Of a DNA stretch of 64,000 nt, positions 38,201-50,200 are shown piece after piece. The notes under the pieces are model-generated. The model worked only from the letters and a program-made list of their open reading frames with translations, had not been told where the DNA came from and ran no database searches. The position numbers and the translations under genes were made by a program. How positions within the stretch are numbered: position 1 is the first letter of the stretch; every line of letters starts with the position of its first letter. The stretch is from Sipunculus nudus (taxonomy: Eukaryota; Annelida; Sipuncula; Golfingiida; Sipunculidae), in NCBI GenBank assembly GCA_026874595.1, contig CM049306.1:84596142-84660141 (forward strand). Direction: 5' to 3'.

Positions 38201-41200
38201 GAGGGTCACAGGGGCCACATCTTTAAAAAAAACTTTCCATTTTTTACACATGGCTTACTTGCCCAAAGCGAGGAAATCTGTAGATTTTGAGGTTACCTAG
38301 TCAGAGGTCAAAGTAACTGGACCCACTTTTTGTTCAAAGATTGTAACAATAAGCTAAATGCTGCAAGTTCAAGGATAATACGTTCTCAGATTTTTTTGTC
38401 ACATGGTCATTGGTTAAGGTCACAGGTCGGTCATTCTGAAAAAAATTTCTGTGAAATATCCTAATAGACAAATTCAGCTGAGCTAATTTTAAATGTCATT
38501 GATCAACCATTTAAGACAGGTATTCATTGGCAAACAATGGCACCTTTGTTGCCTTAAGCCTGAAAGTCATGCTAAAATATTGCACCCTTTTAAAAACCCT
38601 CAAAACCCAGATCAATTTATATTCACCTGGTTTGTGCAACAGGAATTTATGGTGCCTGTTATAGAGAAGAATAGAGTGATTACTATTAATTCTATCCGCC
38701 AAAACAGAGTTTTGCGGATACTTTGTTTTCAGTCAGATGTCGCCACCACCGCCACTAAGGTTTTTTTTCGGGAACCAACAAATATCTCGGGAACCATTTG
38801 ACCAATTCGGCCAAAATTTTGCATAGGTATAGATCTCATATTGCTCCTAATCACACACAAAATTGGTGTTACCACCTGCCACCATTTTTGCACAGTGTCC
38901 TTCTGTTTGTCTGCTGTGGGATTAAATCACTCATATACAAGTAGTGGTTTAACTTATCTGCCTAAAATTTTGCATATGTATACAACAAGGACAGCTTTCA
39001 TGATTTTGTGGAAGGTGGTGGAACCTACATAAACATTTTGGCTGCAGACATCCATGCTAATATGCAACACACCTCACTCTATTTCCCCTTGCCACTCAAT
39101 TCATGCCTCACTTCACCTGTCCCACTCTGATTTCGGTGGATACACGTAGTGGCTTGTCGACTACCTGTAATCTAGTTTTCTCATGTATTTTAGCTTGTAA
39201 TTTTCAGTTATCTTTTTCTTTAATGTCCTTTGAAGTGTATGTTTGAAGCAGAACTAAACATTTGGTTAATTTGAGGTGTTTCAATCTTAGTAATATCTTT
39301 TCAGATGTGTTTGAACCATTCCTCAAGGCATATGTACAAAAATTTCAACACAAATCACTTACAACAGATGAATGGAAGGAATTCCTGCTATCTTTCTTTA
39401 AAGACCAGGTGAGGTTACATTTAGCATTACTACCTGACCTTTCAGTCATATCAAGCTCCTTAATTCATCTCAGATACAAGTTCATGCCTGGTTATTTAGT
39501 CGTAATAATTTTTAGTCGTAAGATATTTGTAACCTAGGATTATATATTAAAATAAAATTTGATTCTTGGCCATGAGAACTTGATTGGGGTTTATTAAAAT
39601 ATTTTATTTTTCTTTCTGTGTTTGCACTAGTTTCCCGATAAATATGAATTTCCAAACATACATGGTACTTTAGATGAATGTCACTGGTGATAGATTTGTA
39701 CCCTGCTCTCACTTTCAAGCCTGGGGGAGGCTCCCTTTGTAATTCATGGACAATCGCAGACCTAAAGTTTAAGCCAGTATTCATATATTCAATAATGCTT
39801 ACAGCTGAATAGTTATTCATAGAAAGATAATCTTCACTGTTATGACTCTTTCAAATTTTGACTTGCTTTCCAACAGTAACTGTTCTGTTCAGTTAGACGC
39901 ATAAGAAGTTAGACCATTAGCATATTATATGAGTTTTGTTCAGTATTGGAAAGACTGGATATTCTAATTGATGGCGTATTGATTTGTGAATAAGGGAAGT
40001 TGTCAAGTGTGATCAGTGTATTGGAGTTTGGAGTAGTTTGGAGTAGTCAAACCTACAAATATGAGACAAGAACATGATTCATGTTAGAAAAGGTCATATG
40101 TTCTGTTAATGCGCATATTTTTATGCCCCCGCCATAAAGTGGCCGGGGCATATAGTTTTACCCATGTCCGTCATTCGGTCCTTCTGTCCTTCCAAAATCA
40201 AACAGTTGTACAGACTTTTTTTTCACAATGCCTGCAGATATTGGCCTGATTTTTGGTGTGTGGCTAGATATTGACCAGTTACAGATCGAGTTTGCGTTTC
40301 GTCCCAGTTGACTTACTTTTGACTGTTTTACGGCTCCTGAACATAGAAAATTTCATGTAAAATATAAATTTTCATGACAAATACACTTGTACAGACTTTT
40401 CTTCGCAATAGCTGCAGATATTGGCCTGATTTTTGGTGTGTAGGCAGATAATGACCAGTTACAGATCGAGTTCACGTTTTGTCCCAGTTGACCTACTTTT
40501 GACCGTTTGACGGTGCTCTAACATAGAAAATTTCATAAAAAAGTGCACATGTATGGACTTTTTTTCGCAGTGCCTGCAGATACGGGCCTGATTTTTGGTG
40601 TGTAGGCAGATAATGACCAGTTACAGATGGAGTTCTTGTTTTGTCCCAGTTGACCTACTTTTGACCATTTGACTGCTCTTGAACATAGAAAGTTTCATGA
40701 AAAATAGAAATTTTCATACCAAATGCATATGTACTGACTTTTTTTCCTCAATGCCTGCAGATACCACCCTGAATTTTTTATGTGTGGGCACATAATGACA
40801 GTTACAGATCGAGTTCAGGTTTCGTCCCGGTTGACCTACTTTTGATTGTTTTACGGCTCCTAAACATAGAAAATTTCATGAAAGACAGAAATTTTTATGG
40901 AAAATGCACATTTATTGACTTTTTTTACAATGCTTGCATATACTGGCATGATTTTTGGTGTGTTGCTTGATAATGACCCCTTACAGATCGAGTTTGCATT
41001 TTGCCCTTGTTGACCTACTTTTGACCTGGGACACCTCCTGAACTTAAAAAAATTTTCAAAATTTTACAAATGTTTCTAATTTGCCCCAGGCGGGGGCATT
41101 CGTGTCTTTCCAACACATCTAGTTCTTTAAATAATACTGTGTTGCTGACATGTTATACCTGTGTCATTCAAAGAAAATTTGCTATATGTCCCAGCCCTAA

Positions 41201-44200
41201 TTGTGTATGCTACCCCATGTTGCTTTATTATGTAAACCATTGTAGGCTGCAGCAGGTGTATTTGATGATGTGGACTGGAATGGCTGGCTACATACACCTG
41301 GCATGCCTCCTGTCAAACCAGTGTAAGTCCACTGTTGTAGATTATGAATTCATACATTATGACGGAGAGGCAGTCTCTGAAGAAGACTGTCAAGTTAATA
41401 TTTACAGGCATTTTACCCCTCTTGCATAAGAGAGTAAATTGACAGGGATGATGGTCATAGCTTGTTTCGAACTGTTATTACATAATTTAATGCAGTATTT
41501 TAAACTGAAATATATACATGTATGTATATATATACAGTAGAATGCCTGCTAACGGCCACGCCTCCATAACGGTCAATACATCTATAACGGTCAGATTTTC
41601 CGGTCCAGAATTTTCGACAGTTATATTTCATAATCATTTTGTTGTCAATTACGGTCACTCCTCTATTCCCTGTTACAGCCAGGTCTCTTGGTCCCACAGG
41701 CCGGGAAACACCTCAATTACGGTCAGGGGCAGTGACTCCGTGACATGGGCTCAACAAATCAAGCGGCCACTTCTGATCTCAATATCATTACCCAAGTGTC
41801 CGCTCTCACATATTCCTGTCTGTTAATGAGTGCCTGGATAACGGTAACCACTCGACCGTGGCTGTGTTGTTTGACACCTAGCCAATGTCGTACTACCCCA
41901 CTCAGCCTCATTAGTATATACAATAGTATGGCATGCATGTGTTCCCACATGCGTGTATGTTTGGGAATCAGTCGTGCGAGCTGGATCTTAATCAGGGTGT
42001 TTGTCATTTATTTAACAAATGACAACCAGCGGGTCCCGATGATTATGTCATCAGAAAAACGTTAGGTAAACTGCGGATCTTTAAACTTTCTTTCTTTAAT
42101 GTCCTTGTAAACACGTACTTTAAAAGAAAACAGGGCAGCAAACATCGTACAATTTACTCCTATATGAATAATTATGAATGCAAAATAAACATTGTTACAT
42201 GTATAAAATATTTTTTTTATTGATAACAGTAATTATACTAATACTCTGTATAAACGTTTATTTTGTTGATTGTATTCAAGATTTGAACTTAGTTTCGTGT
42301 TACATTTTAACCCCCCCTCCCCCCCCCATCCTGGCCAAGTCCTGTATAAAGGCCACTCCTGTATTAAGGCCACTGTGATCCAGTCCCGATGGTGACCGTA
42401 ATACAGGCGTTCTACTGTATATATATATTTAACTTAGGAGGATGGCCTCTTATTTGTACACACATTATCACACACACACACAGGACAAAGTTTCTAAGGT
42501 TATTTATTCTCTTATTATTTGCCTTTTATATTCATAAAACTGATGTAGGGTAAGTTAAAGTGTACAACATGACATTTTTGCAATAATTTTGTTTAAATCT
42601 GGAATAATTGAGTCATAGGAAGAAACCCTATGCTAACAACTGCCCCATTTGAAACATGCATTAAATAACAAGTGTACTTATTCAGAGGCTTAATTTGATA
42701 TTCACCTGATGCTGTATCCAGAATTTCATATTTAAATAAATTACAGTTAAATCTCACCTGACAACCACCTCACTATCAGCACCACCCTGCTAAGATGACC
42801 ACTTCTTGTGGTCCTAGACTCTTGTAAATTATCATAAAAATCTCCTGCTTACATGACCACTTTGCTAACATGACCACTTTGGCTGAACCTAAAGGTGGAC
42901 ATGTTTGCGAGATCTCACTGTAGTTTTTATGTATCACCAGTGATACCAGCAATGTTAGGCTAAATTCATAGACAAGTTTGCTTCCTGATTTACAGGTATG
43001 ACACGACCTTGGCTGAGCAGTGTGAAGGGCTGGCCAAGCGCTGGGTGGAGGCAGGGGAAGACCAGCTGGATCAGTTTAAAGCAGACGACATCAAGTCCTT
43101 CTCTTCCTTACAAGTAAGAGAGTACCTGGCATACCTACTGGAACAAAGTCAACTTTCTCCAGGGAAAATTGCTGTGATAGATAAACTGTATGAACTGAGT
43201 GGAAAGAGGAACAGTGAAATCAAGTTCAGGTTAGTAGATAAAATATATTATGAAGAAATGTGTGTACATTTAAAAAAGAATTGAATAAATTTGAAGGTTG
43301 AAATCAGTTTCTGCATGAACATATCTCATGCAACTTCATCACTATTTTCTTAGGCTAGGATTGTTTTCTTGTATGGAGACCAAGAAATTTCCTAATTACA
43401 GGATATTGCATTAAATTTTGTTCTGGTATACACTCCAGGAGAACACTCCATCTAGTGGCACTAAATAAAACAACATTCTAATTAGTAGTACCAAGTTTAC
43501 TGTTAGATGGCAGCACCTGGTTTTATAGCAACTGAACCACAATCCTGTATTCCTTAAATAACTCACTCAATTTCACATTTGATGTACTGTCTTTATGAGC
43601 ATTTAATTCTGTTGGGCCCTTACATGTAATTGCTAACAATATAATATGAATGGGAATTCTTAAGACAATATTAGGGAGATTAAATGGCTGTATCATTTTA
43701 ATATCTACAATACAAGACATTCAGTCTAACTCTAAACATGTGCAGACAGGTTCCTAAGGATGTCATCACTTTGTGATAAAGCATGTTGGTACTTTATAAA
43801 AGAAAATTTCTAGCTTTCACAATTATTGAATTACTTTGGCTGTAGATGGCAGCACTGTACAACATAGCTTCAGCTGTGTTCACTTAGCCTTCCCAAGCTT
43901 GCTGTGCTTAGTAAAATTTTCCCCACCAGGTGGTGAGACATTATGTTTTACAACTACATATTTGGTTGGTTTGTCCAAAAATATATATAAACTAAAAAAA
44001 TATGAAAAGATTTTTATGAAATTTTGAATAGGGTCAGGATACCACCAAGTTCACTTAGATTAAGGGAACCTCAATTGTTCTAGAGCTGACCTGTGGTCCA
44101 ACCTTGCATGGAGTGGTTAAACTGTTTCACATGTTACATGTAAAGTGTAGAACAATGAAAAAGTTTCATTTGGATCCTTGCAGAGGGTATTGTCTCTTAC

Positions 44201-47200
44201 TACTTTCTAGCTTTATTTAAATGTCGGAAGATTGTTTATGGTCTTCATACTTTTGTTGTCTTGTTTGTTGCTTTGAAGTGTTACTCAGGATTATTACAAA
44301 GTTTTAAAAATTATCCATTTATATAGTCTTCCTTATCAACGCCCAAACTTCCTCCATCAAAGGCCAGTAAAATCAGTGAATACATTACATGTTAGCTATC
44401 ACAGTTATTTGCACTCCACAATGCACTTAAATCAGTAATATTAACCACTTCAGGGGCCAGAACTCATCTTGTCAACATGTTGCTTTCAAACAATGTTTCA
44501 GCATGAAGTACATTTACATTTTCATTCCTTATAGTCCTGCAAAATCTAGTCAAACAATTCATCATAATCAGTGTCTAGCTCTTCCTATTTAGTTCCAAGT
44601 ATTTGTAAGTTTCTGTAAAAATCTACATTTCAGCTAATAATGATAACTAAGATCACTCTCAATTAAATTGTATGTTGTAAGAGTTCCTGACAAGTGCTAA
44701 ACTGTCTGCGTGCTGGAAGCTTGGGAGATTAGTAATTTGTCACTGCTGCTGCTCTGTTGGCTTATCCGACTTCTCGTCTTGCCCTTGGTTTTGGGTGAAG
44801 TGGAGCTGCACTGGATCCTGCGGCTTGGATACCCTTGTGCTTGGCTTGGAGTGTCATCTACAAAATTATGGCTTTAGCTATCTCACCTCTAAATTTTATC
44901 CTAAAATCGATCAAAATAAATAAAAAACAGTGATTGTTCACCTTGACGTGGTTGAGGGAGATGGCTGGGTCTGGATTTGGTCATGCTAACAATATATCAG
45001 GGGCATGGGCTTCCCCTTCTTCAGCCATCTACATTTTTCCGTGTCTGACTTTTGCAGGTGGCTGCGTCTGTGCATCAAAGCTCGTATTGAGGCTGTGATT
45101 CCCAAAGCAATCGACTTTGTCAATGAGCAGGGCAGAATGAAGTTTGTCCGACCAATATACAGGTAACTGTTTAATGTTGTATCAACAATGAATCAGTACT
45201 TAGGTTGTCAGTAATTCTGTTATGTGATATTGATCATGAGTCAAGTATATTTAAGTTTAATATTTGAAATTTCATTGATCTTACAAATATAAGGTAGTGT
45301 TTCTTGTAGTATAAACAATGCATCAGAATATTAAGCTATCAGCTTTTTCGATTCTATCATGTGATATTGATAATGAGTCAAGCAGGGCTCAACATTAGCA
45401 GTTAACAGCCTACCCCAGGCAAGTGAAAGTTTCAGAAAATAGTGGAAGGGCAACTAGAAGTCACCTCATACTTGCCTGACTGGGTAAGTGGGTCCAACAT
45501 AAACATTTACCCAAGAAAAGGCTCGATAAAGAAATTTTTGTATTCTTGAATACAATCAATAACATTTGAAGGGCAAGTAAAAATTCATGAAGGACAAGTA
45601 AAAGCTAGATGTTACATGCCCGACTGGGCAAGTACTTTCAAAATTAATATTGAGCCCTGTCAAGTATATTTATGTGTGATATTGACATTGGTCTGACCAA
45701 TATACAGGTTGTGTTACATGTATAGTGTCAACATTACACCCAACTATCAGCTATTATAATTATGTTGTGCAATATTGATCATTATATATGTAAATTTAAG
45801 TGTGATACTAACATTTTTACTGGTCTATTTAGATGTGATATTGACCTCAATAAAGGTATAATTATTATAATGTCAAACATTATAAAGGTATAATTGGATT
45901 TCAAGTCAAACATTATACAGGTTTAAAAGAGTATGTATTATACAGGTTCAAAAAGGAGTCATACAATCATTATGATAATGTAGGTACACTGCAATATGAT
46001 GTTACACATTATTCTTATATATTCGAGTGTGATACTGCACAATATACAGATATAATTGTGATATTGACATAAAAATTTTGTGTAGAATTGCACATTTTCA
46101 GTATACAGGTATATTTAAGTGTGACATCACACATTATACAGGTTTATTTGTGTGCTGTATCCCACATTATACATGTACATCCACAGGTGTCAAAACTGAA
46201 TGTTAAGGTCTTATGTGTTTACATTTGCAAGTTTTTACAAATGTATGGAATTATGCTGGTGTTTGACCAGATACAGCCACAGGTGTGGTTGTGTGTGTTT
46301 CTGTGTGACACATCTTTTTATCTGCTCTTATGCATCATACTTTAGGACTGACTATGGTAGACAATTACTGGTGTTAGCTTCATATTTACTGGGTTTATTT
46401 TTTGCAGTTTTCTCTTTGTTGCATTTTATGATGGTTTCCTTTTCACGATGTCAGCATACAGTAACCTACACACAGGAAACATCTAACAAGTTGAAAATCT
46501 TTTCATTATTGACAAATAATAAAAAAAAAACAACTGGAATTATTTATCAACTTAACCTGCTTACATTGAGATATGTTATTATTAATAAAATCAATGTTGC
46601 CTTTCATCCAGACATGAATACCATACATGATATTCCAATGAGGCTACAGCATAATGCCCATCCATCTATAGAGATGGGGCATCTTAAAGGTGCCAATTCA
46701 CCTACCTTTTGAAAAAAAGAATTTATGTGATTACTGACTTCCTCTGTGTATATACCAGTATTACTGATCTTAGGGAAATTCTGGTTATGAAAACAGAATA
46801 CGCAAACACAGCAGTGTTGACAAATGAGTAAACATGTAACTTAAGGTGGTAGGTTTTATATATGTGGTGATGAAAAGGTCACTTGTTGCAAAACGCCATT
46901 TGCAAGGCTCTAGCTTACATGACTTGCCACCAGATGCCTTTGTTAAATTTGTTTTGATTATTTTGGTGGGCTTCCACATATTATAAACATGCTGATATAA
47001 ACAAAACAAGCAGCCTATTTGTCGTGATATCCATGTTTTCTGACCTATTTTTAGCTCAGCAGACTGTAAGTCATCTAAGCTATAGCAATCATCCTTTGTC
47101 GGGCGTCCGCCAGGCTGTCTGGCTGTCCGGCCGTTAACAGGGCACAAATTGTTACCATTGGACCTACAATCTTTTAACTGTACATCCAGGGAGGTCCTGG

Positions 47201-50200
47201 GCAAATCTCCTTGGAAACCCGAAATTAGGTCATGGTGACCTATATTTTGTGACCTACAGGCTGAAAACATGATTTTGGGCACTCAGACAGTCAGACGGGG
47301 CACAAATTGTATCCATTAGGCCTAGAAACCTGACATTTTGGGAGATCCTAGGTAAAAGTTCTTGGAAAGCTGAAACTAGGTCACTGTGACCTTTATTCTG
47401 CGACCTATAGGGAAAAGAATTCATATGAGCATCCTGAATGTCTGATGGGGAAAAATCATATCTGTGAGGCCTAGAATCTTCCAACACAATATCCTAGGAG
47501 TTACTGGGCAAATCTCCTTGGAAAATTGAAATTAGGTTAAAGTGACCTGTATATTATGACCTTTGGGTCGAAAACAAGGTTTTTAGCATCAGGCAGTCAG
47601 AGGGGGCCGAAATTGAATCAATAAGGCCTAGAATCCTCCAACTTGACATTTAGAGAGGTCCTAGGTAAATCTCCGTGGAAACCTGAAATTAGGTCATGGT
47701 GACCTATATTTTGTGACCTACAGGCTGAAAACATGATTTTGAGCACCCTGAATGTTAGATGGGGACAAATCGTATATGTGAGGCCTAGAATCTTCTACCT
47801 CAATATCCTTGGAGTTTCTAGGCAAATCACTCTAGAAACCTGAAATTAGGTCATGGTGACCTACATTTTGTGACCTACAGGCAGAAAACAGGATTTTAAG
47901 CACCCAGAAAGTCAGGCAGGGCACACTTTGTATTTGTTTAGCCTAGAATCTTCTAATGTAACATTCTGAGACATCCTTGGCAAATGTCTGTGGAAGACTG
48001 AAATTAGGTCACCATGACCTATATTTTGTGACCTTTGAAAAAGAAGTCATAATCACCCAGACAGTCAGTCAGAGTGCACATTGTATCTGTTAGGCCTAGA
48101 ATCTTCTAATGTAACATTCTGAGATGTCCCTGGCCAGTGTCCTTGGAAAACTGAAATAAGGTCACCATGACCTATATTTTGCAACCTTTCAGAAAAGATT
48201 TCATATAAGCACTCAGACAGTCAGACAGGGCACAAATTGTATCCTTTAGGCCTAGAATCTTTTAACATAAAATTCAGGGAGGTCCCAGTGAAGTGTCCTT
48301 GGAAACCTGAAATTAGGTCTTGGTGACCTATATTGTGTGACCTATGGGCTGAAAAATGGTTTTGTGCACCCAGACAGAGAAGGCACAAATTGTATCCATT
48401 AGCCCTAGTCTCTTCTAAAATGACATTCAGGGAAATCCTTGGCAATTCTCCTTAGAAACCTGAAATCGGATAATGGTGACCTGTATCCTGCTAGCTATGG
48501 ACCAGAAACATGATTTTGAGCACCCAGACAGACAGGGTACAAATTGTATCAATTTTTCTTTGAACCTCTATTGTGAAATCCAGGGGGGTCCTGGGCAGGT
48601 TTCCTATGAATCCTGAAATTTTTATTTTCTGTCCATTTTTTCAACACTGTAACTTTAGCCATGGGCTTTTCTCACAGACAATATATAACATTAATAAAAA
48701 AATCATGAGCACCCAGTCAAAATTAGCTGAGCGTCATGGCCCATGGGTCACTTGTTATAAAAGCTCCAAGGGATTACCTTTAGTTTATAAAGGTCAGATA
48801 GGTGTTTGGGCACCTTAAATAAAAGATTTCATTTTCATGATAATTTATCTTTGATAAATATCAAAAAATTTAAACCCTCCTAAACAAAAAGACAATCACA
48901 GTCAGTCTCCTTTATTTCAATGTACTGTACAGTAACAGTTGGAAACAGATCCCATGCCCTTTTTGCCATAATATTGTTAAAAAAAATATTCCACTGATTT
49001 TTGGCAACCTGATCAGTGTTTATAGAATTAACAGCAAGAAAAAAAAATGAAATTGGCTAAACTGTGGTGCAAAGGACTTCTCCATTGTCACAGCATCATG
49101 GTATAATTAGGACTTTGGGAAAATGTACAAAAATTACAGCATTTAAATGATATACCTTTGAGGGCAAAAAAATACCAAAAAAATATGCTTCTTAGTTTGT
49201 AATTTTTTTGGCATGTATATGAGTGGAAGTCATATTCACAACATGTTGTGAATTTTTTTCAGTGAACTGAATGTTGAAGCCTTGAACAGGCATGAGACTA
49301 AACATTGAGGATAGGGTTTGACAGTTAATGACCTTTGATTGATTTCTTCAGTGCTTTATATTTGCATGATTTCAGCTATTAGTCATCATATGTTTATTTT
49401 TTTTATACACCCATCTATGACAGGATGTATTATGCTATACCCATCCTCCGCCTGTCTGTCTGTCATCTTTCATTGTTGCCTAGATAACTTTCCAGGGCTT
49501 TGATGGATTTTCACGAAACTCACCATAACTACTGACCAATAGATTATCTCACCGAGTTCAATTATAGGCAAAATCCACACCTATTTAATGAGGTTAGAGA
49601 TCATGAGGCTACTTTGTGGTGTCACCGTGGCACGGAAATATGATGGATTTTGATGAAACTCAACAGATATATTAACCAATGTCATATCTTGCCTAAGTTT
49701 GAGTCCTGGCGAAATATTTAATGAGGTCAGAGGTTACCAGACTTAGGTGGCGTAATGATGGACATTTTTGAAACTCAGTATAAATATAATTCAATACAGT
49801 TTCTTACCTGAATTTAATTCATGGCAAAATATAAGCATATTTAATGAGGTCAGAGGATATAAAATAAAAGACGGGCATATTATGCATGTTTATGGTGCTC
49901 TTGTAAAATAATGAATATGTTTCTGTAACATCATTGCAGACAGTTAAATGAATGGACTTAATCATTAGTAGGGCTTTGTATCACAAAGCGAAAAGCACGG
50001 AATGAGCTGATTCACAATATGACATTGCAATATGCAATTCAGTTAGTAAACATTCTTTTTGACATAATTCATTGTGAGAAATAAGCAAATAACTCCACTG
50101 CATGTAGAATCAACATGTTTTCCCCTATACCAGACCTCCCGGCTCCCAGGCATCGCCCCCAGGCTTAAACCCAGTACCAATGAGGACACAGCAAAATGCT

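Noticed and set aside
46200-46712. 170-residue plus-strand frame in LTA4H intron 14
   Set aside because: AT-rich chance frame with no recognisable domain or splice support; overlaps degenerate tandem sequence.
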